Source: Bdellovibrio sp. 28-41-41 (GTDB lineage: Bacteria; Bdellovibrionota; Bdellovibrionia; Bdellovibrionales; Bdellovibrionaceae). From it: DNA of 64,000 nt. The position numbers and the translations under genes were made by a program. The DNA is taken from contig NCGL01000017.1 in NCBI GenBank assembly GCA_002256935.1, forward strand, positions 1-64,000. The letters run 5' to 3'. Below, in pieces: positions 32,582 to 41,288 of this stretch. How positions within the stretch are numbered: the stretch's first letter is position 1; every line of letters starts with the position of its first letter. The notes beneath the pieces were generated by a model that saw only the letters and a program-made list of their open reading frames with translations, was not told where the DNA came from and did not search any database.

Positions 32582-34006
32582 ATGAAAACTAAACTGATCA
32601 AATCATTATTGATATTGTCGACAGGCACCCTACTGACTTCGTGTATGGGGCAATCGTCTGATCCAATGGAAAAATACTCTGGTTTAAAATCAGGGATGCC
32701 AACGTCAGAACAGTCTGAGTCACAAAAATATGTGCCCGAAGTTTTCACGTCAGCGACAGTTCCGGTAGGAAATGAATTCGCCGATTTAAAGCTACAAGGC
32801 TCAAATGAGGTGAACAACGCTAACTTCCTTGAAGGCAAAGAAGGCGTTCTTTATTTCAAATTGACGGCGAAATCACAAAAGATCACTGAATTTAAAATGG
32901 AAGTATCGGATTTCCCAATCAGCTCACGTCCAACATTGGTTGCAACTACGCTACAAAATGTTCACGGTTTAAAATGGACTCCGCCATTGGGTGTGATTCC
33001 AAATGGTCAAACTTCGGCCTCTTTTAAATTAAAATTAAGAACGACAGCGACTAAAACGACTGATGGCAATTTAATGGGTATGATGAAAGAAGACGTTATC
33101 GACGTTCACGTTGTAAAAGACAACAGCATCCCGACGATCATTGGTAAAACTAAATTAGATTCCGGTATTGACGAAGGTCAATCTCTTCCATTCACGGTTG
33201 ATATTGAAGACAAAGCTTCGGCAACAAGTCCTAATATTCCTGAAATCCGTATTTCTCCTTATGTTTACTCGAACACCGAAGCCTTCCGCGTGGATGGCTC
33301 TCGTTATTTGACATTGGATTACAGCAAATCGGTTAATCCAGCACGTATCGGAACATCGAAAACAGCTTGGCGCTTTTTCTACGTATTAAAAGTAGATGAG
33401 CTTCCTTTAGATCGCGATCGTCGCGGTATCGAAAATCCATTATCACCAGCCGTGGATGTATGTTTCCATATTATGGTTGATAGCGTGATCGGTACTAAAT
33501 CGATCAAAGAACAAGTTTGCTTCAAAGGTCGTTATGCGGCTCAGTTACCGTTAATCCAATGGGAAAACGAGGCTCTTAAAGAAATCAAAGCCGGCGCACC
33601 GACAGTAATCAAGTTCAAAGCCATTGCTGGAAATGGTTTGGGCCAAGTTAACGTCAAAAACATGGCGCAACAGATTTCAGGCCTAACAGGCAAGAAAGAT
33701 TTAATCTGTGCTCCAGAAAGCGCAACGAATCTGTCCCTTCAAATGTGTGAGTTAACTTGGGCGCCAACGTGTGTGAAAGCACCGTTAACTAAAAAACTGA
33801 GCTTAAAAATTGATTCTGTGACTGGCAAGAAATCGAAATCGGAGACATTTGTTAAAGAATTCGTAGTTATTCCGTCTGAAGAAAACTGCCCAGCTCCGGC
33901 GGCTAGCAAGCCAGCAACAACAATTGAAAAGCCTAAAGCTAAAATTCCAGCGAAACCGACGCCAGCAACGGCGCAACAAACGACTGAAACAGGAGCGGCA
34001 CAATGA
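32582..34006 (+). CDS. lipoprotein with beta-sandwich-like domains, gliding-type operon
   Basis: The 474-aa protein starts at ATG 32582, with AAGGGG in front; an in-frame GTG three codons earlier overlaps that site. The lipobox is LLTSC at about residue 20. The mature part is beta-rich and resembles two or three tandem Ig/cadherin-like domains (LQGSNEVNNANFLEGKEG, TKLDSGIDEGQSLPFTVDIEDKAS, IKAGAPTVIKFKAIAGNG). It has paired cysteines in the last third and a Pro/Ala/Thr-rich tail. No family is recognised. It overlaps the next gene by 4 bp and is probably anchored in the outer membrane next to the barrel protein. Confidence 0.75.
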   Translation: MKTKLIKSLLILSTGTLLTSCMGQSSDPMEKYSGLKSGMPTSEQSESQKYVPEVFTSATVPVGNEFADLKLQGSNEVNNANFLEGKEGVLYFKLTAKSQKITEFKMEVSDFPISSRPTLVATTLQNVHGLKWTPPLGVIPNGQTSASFKLKLRTTATKTTDGNLMGMMKEDVIDVHVVKDNSIPTIIGKTKLDSGIDEGQSLPFTVDIEDKASATSPNIPEIRISPYVYSNTEAFRVDGSRYLTLDYSKSVNPARIGTSKTAWRFFYVLKVDELPLDRDRRGIENPLSPAVDVCFHIMVDSVIGTKSIKEQVCFKGRYAAQLPLIQWENEALKEIKAGAPTVIKFKAIAGNGLGQVNVKNMAQQISGLTGKKDLICAPESATNLSLQMCELTWAPTCVKAPLTKKLSLKIDSVTGKKSKSETFVKEFVVIPSEENCPAPAASKPATTIEKPKAKIPAKPTPATAQQTTETGAAQ

Positions 34007-34737
34007 GAAACTTAATTCTAACTTCGATTCTAGTTATCTCGATGCTAGCGCCAACGTTTGCTCTAGCCCAAGGTGGAAAGAAAGATCTGAAAAGTGAATT
34101 CAGCACTTTAGGTGACAATCGTGATGTGGTTGAACGTGTTAAGAACATGGATACTAATCAAAAAGTACGCGTAGTTCAAAATCGTTTGGTTGACCGTAAC
34201 AACCGTATTGAACTTGCGGGTAACTACGCATTCAATGGCGGCGGTGATAGCTACGTAAAAACACAAAATGTAGGCGCTCGTTTAGAGTACCATATCAACC
34301 CACGTTGGTCGTTAGGTGTACAATACCAAAAATCATACAATACATTGTCTCCAGAAGGTGAAAACCAATTGGATGCAGCATTAGCGGATCAAAAAATTAA
34401 TCCAGGTAGCACTAAAAAATACCCAGCGATTGATTACACTCTAGATACGCAATTAGCTACGATCAGCTTCTACCCTATTTATGGAAAGATGAATCTTTTC
34501 GACACTGGGATCGCACAGTTTGATATGTATATCCAATTGGGTTACGGCAAAATGAATTTATTTACTGGTTCTACTGATGTAACTTCGATCGGTATGGGTT
34601 CTGGCGTGTGGTTAACTCAAAGACTTACAACTCGCTTAGAAGCTAGATACCAACAGTACGAAGACTTATTACTGACTGATCGCCGCAAACAAAACAACCT
34701 ACAAGTGGTTGCAAGCCTTGGTATTCTTGTATGGTAA
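34003..34737 (+). CDS. outer-membrane beta-barrel protein of the gliding-type operon
   Basis: The 244-aa precursor has a signal peptide ending PTFALA. After a charged ~55-residue periplasmic extension, alternating strands follow: RIELAGNYAFNGGGDSYVK, VGARLEYHINPRWSLGVQYQKSY, MYIQLGYGKMNLF, GSGVWLTQRLTTRLEARYQQYED, LQVVASLGILVW. The C-terminus ends in an aromatic residue (W), fitting a small (8-strand) barrel of the family annotated beside adventurous gliding genes (GltA/GltB-like). It overlaps both neighbours and is probably the outer-membrane part of the trans-envelope complex. Confidence 0.85.
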   Translation: MRNLILTSILVISMLAPTFALAQGGKKDLKSEFSTLGDNRDVVERVKNMDTNQKVRVVQNRLVDRNNRIELAGNYAFNGGGDSYVKTQNVGARLEYHINPRWSLGVQYQKSYNTLSPEGENQLDAALADQKINPGSTKKYPAIDYTLDTQLATISFYPIYGKMNLFDTGIAQFDMYIQLGYGKMNLFTGSTDVTSIGMGSGVWLTQRLTTRLEARYQQYEDLLLTDRRKQNNLQVVASLGILVW

Positions 34738-35588
34738 AAACAGTCGCTAAACTATTACTCACTTTATCGGTGCTTGCCTCGTTTGTCGCAGGCTCTGTGG
34801 CTTTCGCTGCTGGCAGTGATAAAGATAAAATGAATAAGGCGCGCGAGCTTTATGCAAAAGGTAAACTTAATGAGGCAGTAGAGATTTATTCAAAAATCCC
34901 ACCAAGTTCTGACTTTTGGTTAGAAGCTTTGGAAGAGCGCGCGTGGGCACACACTCGCCAGGGTAAATTTGAAGAATCCTTAGCTGATTTACAATCGATC
35001 ACATCACCAGTTTGGGCACCACAAGTGGGTCCTGAAACGTACCTGTTATCTACATTTGTTTCGCTAAAAATCTGTGCGTACAAAGACGTAACTAAAAAAA
35101 TCGAGATCTTTAAAAAACGTATGCTTCCACGTGTCGATGCTCTGCAAACGATGATTGATCAACCCATATCTGAAGAGACTTGGACGACTCTATCTAAAAT
35201 GAAGAAATCAGACCTTAATATGAGCAGTCTTGGTCAGCAGGCAGAGAAATATCCTCGTTATTTCTATCGCGACTTGCAACTGACTTCTTTAGTTAAACAA
35301 GGTTCACGCGATAAAGCTCAAGCGCGTTTGAAAGTTTTAGCAAAACAAGATCTAGCTGAAATCGAAACGAACTTGAAAAAAATGAAAATTATCGATGTTG
35401 AGTTGATTCAAAACGTTTTAACAATGGATAAAGATCAAGCAGCTAAAAACAAGAAATTAAAATTTTCTGGTATTGATAAAAACAAGAGCATGACGTTCCC
35501 GGTAAGTGACGAAGAAGTTTGGGTGGATGAAGTTGGGCATTTTGAAGTGAAAACGGATAATTGCCCGCACAAAGGGGCCTCTTTATGA
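34731..35588 (+). CDS. periplasmic TPR protein of the gliding-type operon (GltC-like context)
   Basis: The 285-aa protein has a signal peptide (LLLTLSVLASFVAGSVAFA). TPR-like helices follow at about residues 30-90 (KMNKARELYAKGKLNEAVEIYSKIPPSSDFWLEALEERAWAHTRQGKFEESLADL, read as three helices), then a helical region. The C-terminus is strand-rich with one cysteine (TDNCPHKG). In Myxococcus a TPR protein, GltC, works with the outer-membrane barrels GltA/GltB. The same pairing of barrel then TPR gene appears here, but orthology is only inferred. Overlaps its neighbours at both ends. Confidence 0.82.
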   Translation: MVKTVAKLLLTLSVLASFVAGSVAFAAGSDKDKMNKARELYAKGKLNEAVEIYSKIPPSSDFWLEALEERAWAHTRQGKFEESLADLQSITSPVWAPQVGPETYLLSTFVSLKICAYKDVTKKIEIFKKRMLPRVDALQTMIDQPISEETWTTLSKMKKSDLNMSSLGQQAEKYPRYFYRDLQLTSLVKQGSRDKAQARLKVLAKQDLAEIETNLKKMKIIDVELIQNVLTMDKDQAAKNKKLKFSGIDKNKSMTFPVSDEEVWVDEVGHFEVKTDNCPHKGASL

Positions 35589-36739
35589 TGATTAAAAATT
35601 TAACTCTTGCTTTAGCAACAACCGTATTGCTGGCCGCGTGCGGTGTTAAATCACCTCAGCGCCAAGCACCTCCGGAAAAATTCAGTGAAGTTACTGCGGA
35701 AGTGACTCAAGAAGCGGTTTTGCCAGATCCAAAGGTAAACATCATTTTCGTTGTTGATAACTCGGGTTCAATGAAAGGCTATCAAGCAAAAATGGCTGCT
35801 AACATTCAGCTGTTTGCTGAAACTTTTTTTGAAAACTCACGCGTTGACTACAGAATCGGTGTTGTTCCCGTTTATGACTCAAAATACCTAAATGATAAAA
35901 CTGTGTACGTTCCATCGGGCGTTAGAAAAATGAACGCACTCGGTGAATTAGTAACCCTAAAAGGCGCCGACGGAAAAAATATCCCAGATCAACTGTTTAT
36001 CACTCGTGATACACCAAATCCTAAAGAGGTTTTGAAAAACACGGTAATGATCGGAACACAATGGGGTCCCGAAGCTGAAGAGTCATTCTCTCCCGTTTTG
36101 GCAGTAACTGATCTGAAAACAAACCTAGAGAAAAATAAAGGCTTCTACCAAACCGATGCCTACCTTGCTGTGATTTTCTTAACAGACGCAGATGATGTGA
36201 CTCCGGGTTTGTCCGCTGAAGATTTTTATCAACAGTTAGTAGATCTTAAAGGTGGCGATCGTTCCAAAGTTTTGATCGCAGCCGCACTACCGAATCGTGA
36301 CAACAACAGCGCTAGCTGTGCAAAAGATGGTCGTGGGCCGGTTCAAGCATTCCCTTCATTACTGTCGGTCTCTGGTGGTATCTTTGCGGATTTATGTTCA
36401 CGTGATTTCGGATCTCACTTGGCAGAATTTGGTCACAACTTAGTACAGCGTGTAGCCGCTCAGAAACGACAATTAGACTACACTCCTGATATTACGACTT
36501 TGAAAGTGTGTTTCTCAAAAGCTAAGACATGCCAATCCACTGTATCCACAGCGGATGAGCAAATTTTAGAACGTCCTCGCGACTATGCATTTAATCCTGA
36601 AACGAATGAAATCGTTCTAAGTCCGTATTTAAAATTGCAACGTATTGAAGGTGCGAGTCTTCGTATTAGTGCTAAGCCCGTGAGCTTAGGTAACTACAAA
36701 AGTGATCGCGTAACACCGATTAATCGAGTGATTCGCTAG
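35585..36739 (+). CDS. von Willebrand A-domain lipoprotein, CglB-like gliding adhesin candidate
   Basis: The 384-aa protein begins at ATG 35585 (or the next ATG), with AAAGGGG in front. The lipobox is LLAAC at about residue 19. The VWA domain runs from about residue 50 to 300: NIIFVVDNSGSMKGYQAKM holds the MIDAS DxSxS, followed by a threonine-containing loop and VIFLTDADDVTPG. Cysteines at SASCAKDG, DLCSRDFG, LKVCFSKAKTC suggest disulphides outside the MIDAS core. CglB, the surface adhesin of Myxococcus focal-adhesion gliding, is a Cys-containing VWA outer-membrane lipoprotein. This gene sits in an Agl/Glt-like operon straight after barrel and TPR genes, which supports a similar substratum- or prey-binding role. 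Confidence 0.85.
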   Translation: MMIKNLTLALATTVLLAACGVKSPQRQAPPEKFSEVTAEVTQEAVLPDPKVNIIFVVDNSGSMKGYQAKMAANIQLFAETFFENSRVDYRIGVVPVYDSKYLNDKTVYVPSGVRKMNALGELVTLKGADGKNIPDQLFITRDTPNPKEVLKNTVMIGTQWGPEAEESFSPVLAVTDLKTNLEKNKGFYQTDAYLAVIFLTDADDVTPGLSAEDFYQQLVDLKGGDRSKVLIAAALPNRDNNSASCAKDGRGPVQAFPSLLSVSGGIFADLCSRDFGSHLAEFGHNLVQRVAAQKRQLDYTPDITTLKVCFSKAKTCQSTVSTADEQILERPRDYAFNPETNEIVLSPYLKLQRIEGASLRISAKPVSLGNYKSDRVTPINRVIR

Positions 36740-36767
36740 TTTTAAGGGTTGAGTTCTTAAACCAAAT

Positions 36768-36917
36768 TTAGAACTGTTCAATTCCCTGTAGGCGGCGCTC
36801 CCACTCTTGAAACACGGGCAATACTGCGCCCGGCATTCGCAGCATTCCAAGACCCGCCATCTGTGCACCGGCCTCTTTGGCCGCTTTCAAAATAATAGGT
36901 GATCCCGCGAGTCGCAC
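36768..36917 (-). pseudogene. 3' remnant of a radical-SAM (SplB-like / PA0069 family) gene
   Basis: On the minus strand a 49-codon frame ending at TAA 36770-36768 reads SPIILKAAKEAGAQMAGLG, then MLRMPGAVLPVFQEWERRL. This matches the C-terminal region of PA0069/Rv2578c-type radical SAM proteins (ILxAAAEAGA..AG...LRLPxxVxxLFxxWL). The CxxxCxxC part and everything upstream are missing, and no start or ribosome-binding site exists. It lies in the 453-bp gap between the VWA gene and the next secreted protein; the rest of that gap (36918-37192) holds nothing recognised apart from the leader of the downstream gene. Confidence 0.5.
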
Positions 36918-37192
36918 TGGTTATGTAATTTTCTGTCACGAGCTCTAGCCGAGACTCACTTTCCTGTACAGATTTTTTAAGATGAGCTTTCTCCTTACGA
37001 AATCAATTCACAGCAGAAGCAATACATACGTCCTGAGTCCTTTTTTTTTCCATTTTCCTACTTTTCTTTATGTCTCACATCAGCTCTCGTTATAGTGCGA
37101 TACCTTGTGCCAAACCATTAAAATGCTTGGGATTTCCGCAGTCCTGGATGACACTTTTCTCATGTTATTTTTATCTTCCAAGGGGGGAAGTT

Positions 37193-38920
37193 ATGGTTCG
37201 AACAAAATGGATTTTATTATTCATCGCCTGCGCGATGAGCACAAGCCAAACCTTGGCCCAGACACAATTGTCGGCCGATGATCTTGAGCTAGAACAACGT
37301 GTGATGAGCACTGTGAAAACAAAAACACAAGCGCAAGTCAACGTAGCGCCTAAGCCAACACTGGCCCATCTTCAAAGTTTCTTGAAGAAAGGCCAAACAA
37401 GTCAGCCAAAATGTGTGGACGCTAAAAAAGTTCCATTCGCTGATAAATATATACTGACGTACGATGCTCAAGGCGCTCCTTGCCGTATCTACGATCTATC
37501 ATTTCCAAATTTAAAAGCAGTCGTAAAAGCTGTTTCTATGTTTCAAATGCCAGTCAGACAAATGGCTTCTAAAGATTTCATCAATGCACTGGATGGTGAC
37601 TGGAATGCGATCCAAACTCGTAACAGCGATTATAGCGCGCGTTTTGATGCCCGCATGGCCGCTCGAACAAGTTTCATTTCAACTTTGAAATTTAAAAACA
37701 AACCAAAAGCCGTTCCGGGATCACAAACAACTTCAACTGATGTTGGTTTACCCGTTTCTTTCTCTTTGGCTGACTTAGAAACCAATGCAACGCTAGAATT
37801 ACCTGCGGCCACTAAAGCTCAACTAAATGATGTTATCCAAAGCTTAGAAGCCGATACGTCATTATCAGCAGAAAAATCGAGCCAAATTCAACAGTACTTC
37901 TTGCAAGTGTTGAATCAACCACAAAAAGTTTTGCAATCTGTGAAATTTAATTGGAATGATTTAAACAAAGTTTATGACGTAGCTATTGAGGGCGATTTCT
38001 TGCCTTTGATGGGCCCCGTTGAAATCGTAAACTTCCAAACACAATACAAAGGCATGGTTGAAAAATTATTCCGTAGCATTTTAAGCAGCGTTTTAGTTCA
38101 ATTGCCACGTTTGATTCCTAACCGCACTATCGGTGCTATTGTTGAAGTGGCTGTTGAAGACATCTTTGAACAAATCGACGTTATATACGAATACCAGACG
38201 AATCGTTTAGAGCAAACGTTGAAAAATATCAAATCGTACCAAGTCAGTGCGGTTGATATGCCTTTATTAGAAACGCGCGCTTTAAATATTTTATACGGAC
38301 AAAAAGGCGACATGATGAGCTCGTACATTATGTCAGTAGCACAAGGAACCCAGTTTGACTGGCAAGCTTTCGAAAAAGCCGGGAAATCAGTTCGTTATTC
38401 TATAGATAAACAACGTGATGTTTTAATGGATAAAACACATTCTCGTTTAGTTCTTGAAAAAGGCTGCAAAACGGAAATCGTGCACGACTACTTTGCTGTT
38501 TGTTATAAAAACGGTGTTAAAGATGGTTTATATTCATTGATCTCTGAGCAAAACTTGGCGTTTAAAAATATGGGCGCTCCCCTAATCCATAGATACAAAC
38601 GTCCTTACGAAGCAGCTGTTATTCGTGGCGGCACTTGGTTATTGTCAGTGGCTCTGCGAGTTGTGGGTTTACCTTTAAATAGAACAGTGACTTATCAGCT
38701 AAATGGATCTTTGAAAAAATTCATGCGCGCCGGTGTTGTTGATGAAGCATTCTTACAAAACACGCTTTACAAAAACAAAATGGCTGGCACGGCAACAATC
38801 GAATCACAAAACATGCTTAACTGGATGTACATTCAAAATTTGAATCCATTTATGCCTAAAACACTTAATTTTGAAAATGCGCTGATCGCTGCCAATAAAT
38901 CATTATTAGGAAAAAACTAG
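37193..38920 (+). CDS. secreted protein of unknown function (575 aa), downstream of the gliding-type operon
   Basis: The start is ATG 37193, with AAGGGGGGAAG in front; a 41-residue in-frame extension has no ribosome-binding site and would bury the signal peptide (WILLFIACAMSTSQTLAQ). The mature protein is mainly helical. Its central section is amphipathic/hydrophobic (LFRSILSSVLVQLPRLIPNRTIGAIVEVAVED) and it has four cysteines in two clusters (QPKCVDAKK...APCRIYD; KGCKTEIVHDYFAVCYK). No domain is recognised. It precedes the subtilisin gene by 9 bp, so the two are co-transcribed. Substrate, chaperone or propeptide-like partner of the protease are all possible. Confidence 0.72.
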   Translation: MVRTKWILLFIACAMSTSQTLAQTQLSADDLELEQRVMSTVKTKTQAQVNVAPKPTLAHLQSFLKKGQTSQPKCVDAKKVPFADKYILTYDAQGAPCRIYDLSFPNLKAVVKAVSMFQMPVRQMASKDFINALDGDWNAIQTRNSDYSARFDARMAARTSFISTLKFKNKPKAVPGSQTTSTDVGLPVSFSLADLETNATLELPAATKAQLNDVIQSLEADTSLSAEKSSQIQQYFLQVLNQPQKVLQSVKFNWNDLNKVYDVAIEGDFLPLMGPVEIVNFQTQYKGMVEKLFRSILSSVLVQLPRLIPNRTIGAIVEVAVEDIFEQIDVIYEYQTNRLEQTLKNIKSYQVSAVDMPLLETRALNILYGQKGDMMSSYIMSVAQGTQFDWQAFEKAGKSVRYSIDKQRDVLMDKTHSRLVLEKGCKTEIVHDYFAVCYKNGVKDGLYSLISEQNLAFKNMGAPLIHRYKRPYEAAVIRGGTWLLSVALRVVGLPLNRTVTYQLNGSLKKFMRAGVVDEAFLQNTLYKNKMAGTATIESQNMLNWMYIQNLNPFMPKTLNFENALIAANKSLLGKN

Positions 38921-38929
38921 GAGAACCGT

Positions 38930-40405
38930 ATGAAAATAAGCAATAAATTAACACTCTCATTGCTACTTGTTGGACTTAATGCATTTTCGGCTCGCGTAGC
39001 TGTAACTGATTCAGGAACTGACTTTGCTCACGAATGGTTAACAGGACGTGCGTTGATCAACACTAAAGAAGTGGCCGGTAATCGCGTAGACGATGACCGC
39101 AATGGAAAAGTAGACGACATCTACGGCTGGAACTTTGCTGACAACTACGGAAAAGTTTTCTTTAAAGACCACGTAGCTGACGTTCCAGATAAAGTTTATA
39201 AAATCATGGACGTTCTATCACGCATTCAAAGCGGCGCTCAAACTCCAGACGATGAAAAATTTTGGAAAGAAAATATCACAAGCTTATCAACAGCTGAAAA
39301 GCAAAAACTAAGTGGCGAATTAAATTTCTACGGACAGTATGCGCATAGCACACACGTATCTGGCATTATCGCATCGGTTTCTCCTGATGCTAGAATCATG
39401 TCAAACCGTGTGTTCCCGGATACGCCGCTGAGTTTTGCAAATCCGTTGGCGGCGGCACCCAACCAACGTAAAGGTATTTTAGATTTAGCTTACAAGTTAC
39501 TTGCTGTCCTTACGAATGGTACGTTTGAAAAAGCAGCGACTTATATCAACGAACAACAGATCGATGTGGCGAATTACAGCTTGGGCGTTCAACTATCTGC
39601 AATTGCAGGTATGTCTTTGCAACTACAAAAAGTAGTTCCTCCAACAGCGGAAGCGATTGCAGAGGAAGCGACTAAACAGTGCCCTAAAGGCAGTGATGAA
39701 GCGGCTTACAAAAAATGTGTAGCTGCAGTAAATGTTCAGATGATGGCCCCGTACAATTTAAAATTGGATGCGGAAGTGGCTCGCATGTATGCTCAGTACC
39801 AACCTCAAGGAAAAAAATGGTTAGGGTCTGCAGCTAAAACGTTATTTGTTATCGCGGCCGGAAACGATGGCTCTGATAATGATAAACGCCCTACATTCCC
39901 AGCTAACATCGCGATCGATAACGGAATCACTGTAGCGGCCTCTAACGGCGTAACGGCTTTAGCTAGCTTCTCTAACTATGGAGTAACAAGTGTACACGTG
40001 GCAGCTCCAGGTGTTGCGATTAAGAGTTCTGTTCCAAGCTTGGATAACAAAATGGTGTTACCAATGTCGGGAACTTCGATGGCTGCTCCGTACGTTGCGG
40101 GTGTTGCGGCAAAAATGAAAGATCTCAATCCAGCGCTGACTCCGGTTCAATTGAAAGAAATTTTGATGGGCACAGTGGATAAGAAAGATTGGTTGAAAAC
40201 TAAAGTTATCAGTTCGGGTGTTGTAAATGCAGACCGCGCTTACATGGCTTCAGAAAAATCTAAATCAATGACAGTAGCTGCAGCGATTGCCGCTTCTATT
40301 CAAAGTGTGGCTGATCAAAAAGAACTCAGTGCTCCAAAACGTATCTTCAAAGTGAATTCAACAACGCAAGAAATGCGTGAATTTGCTAACGACCTAGTGT
40401 TTTAG
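38930..40405 (+). CDS. S8 (subtilisin-like) serine peptidase, secreted
   Basis: The 491-aa protein has a signal peptide (LTLSLLLVGLNAFSA). The catalytic triad is complete: Asp in VAVTDSGTD (immediately after the signal peptide, so there is no classic N-terminal I9 prodomain), His in YAHSTHVSGIIA, oxyanion Asn in FVIAAGNDGSD, Ser in SGTSMAAPYVAGVAA. An insert of about 130 residues between the His and Asn regions includes LAYKLLAVLTNG and a Cys pair (TKQCPKGS...YKKCVAA). Followed by a strong terminator. Its position behind the gliding-type operon suggests a role in processing surface proteins, but a general digestive role is equally possible. Confidence 0.93.
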   Translation: MKISNKLTLSLLLVGLNAFSARVAVTDSGTDFAHEWLTGRALINTKEVAGNRVDDDRNGKVDDIYGWNFADNYGKVFFKDHVADVPDKVYKIMDVLSRIQSGAQTPDDEKFWKENITSLSTAEKQKLSGELNFYGQYAHSTHVSGIIASVSPDARIMSNRVFPDTPLSFANPLAAAPNQRKGILDLAYKLLAVLTNGTFEKAATYINEQQIDVANYSLGVQLSAIAGMSLQLQKVVPPTAEAIAEEATKQCPKGSDEAAYKKCVAAVNVQMMAPYNLKLDAEVARMYAQYQPQGKKWLGSAAKTLFVIAAGNDGSDNDKRPTFPANIAIDNGITVAASNGVTALASFSNYGVTSVHVAAPGVAIKSSVPSLDNKMVLPMSGTSMAAPYVAGVAAKMKDLNPALTPVQLKEILMGTVDKKDWLKTKVISSGVVNADRAYMASEKSKSMTVAAAIAASIQSVADQKELSAPKRIFKVNSTTQEMREFANDLVF

Positions 40406-40433
40406 TTTTATCTACGTTCTGTAGATCTGAACT

Positions 40434-40466
40434 AAAAATGCCGCCTCGCAAGCGGCATTTTTTTTT
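40434..40466. terminator. bidirectional rho-independent terminator
   Basis: ATGCCGC (40438-40444) and GCGGCAT (40452-40458) form a 7-bp stem, lengthened by A/T pairs, with a 7-nt loop and a T-run to 40466. The A-run on the left makes it work for both the subtilisin gene and the convergent phosphatase gene. Confidence 0.9.
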
Positions 40467-40496
40467 CTTGAATAGTTTCTCAAATTAAAACCGATA

Positions 40497-41198
40497 CTAG
40501 CGGCAAGTATATCGAGACTTCTGAATCGAAAGCAAATTGCTGTAAGTCGCCGATTTAAAACCACCAGCTCTACATGCACTTGTGTTTAAGTTATTAAACG
40601 AAATTTTTCCATCGATAATTAATCCAGCTACAGCCAAGAATACGGGAGTGACCTCTTCACGAACTTCGTTAACTACCTGTTGTGGTTTTCCTTTGTCGCC
40701 CGCCTCGTAACCATGTGCACACATTTCTTCTTTGAAGGCGCGATCGATATTCCAACGATCATAAAGCATACGGTATAGGCCAGCTAGTGCACCCGTTCTG
40801 TCTTCGCCCGCCGTGCAATGGAATAGAATTTTATGTGACCGTGATTTTTCGATTTTAACTAGATAGTCCAAAGCCTGAACGATTTGAACGCACGAGTCTT
40901 CAACTGGTCCTAAATCCTTCCATTTAAATGGTACGTGATAAATGTTAGCTGCGGGAATACCGACTTTCTGTAAATCAGCGATCTCTTTAGAAACCTCGTC
41001 CTTTACTTCATTTTTAAAAATTAAAACGTGGGTGAAACCCGTTTGTTTTAAGTAGGTAGAATTTTTCGTAGGCGCCGCACTTCTAACGATTTGGTCTGAC
41101 AAAGGATGAAAGTTTTTGATTTGCGAAAATGCGTTCGCCGAAAAAATCAAAGCAAACATCATAGCAAACACGTTAATGGCGTCTTTAATAGCAGACAT
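40497..41198 (-). CDS. secreted protein tyrosine/dual-specificity phosphatase-like protein
   Basis: The 233-aa protein has an N-terminal hydrophobic segment (VFAMMFALIFSANAFS). The PTP loop is ILFHCTAGEDRTGALAGLYR, the HCx5R(S/T) signature with all key residues. An upstream Asp (HVPFKWKDLGPVEDS) could be the general acid. It starts at ATG with a strong GGAGG. Export of a PTP-like phosphatase is unusual but known for phytase-type and effector-type cysteine phosphatases; the substrate (phosphotyrosine, phosphoinositide or inositol phosphate) cannot be told from sequence. Confidence 0.87.
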   Translation of the reverse strand: MSAIKDAINVFAMMFALIFSANAFSQIKNFHPLSDQIVRSAAPTKNSTYLKQTGFTHVLIFKNEVKDEVSKEIADLQKVGIPAANIYHVPFKWKDLGPVEDSCVQIVQALDYLVKIEKSRSHKILFHCTAGEDRTGALAGLYRMLYDRWNIDRAFKEEMCAHGYEAGDKGKPQQVVNEVREEVTPVFLAVAGLIIDGKISFNNLNTSACRAGGFKSATYSNLLSIQKSRYTCR

Positions 41199-41288
41199 GG
41201 GGCCTCCGGGTTCTTTTAGGGTCCCGTAGTATACCTAAGATCTGCTTATTTCCGCCTGTCGTAGTTTTAGCGGGTAATTCTTATAAAA

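Noticed and set aside
37070..37192. 41-residue N-terminal extension of the 575-aa secreted protein
   Set aside because: No ribosome-binding site, and the ATG at 37193 has a strong one immediately ahead of the signal peptide.
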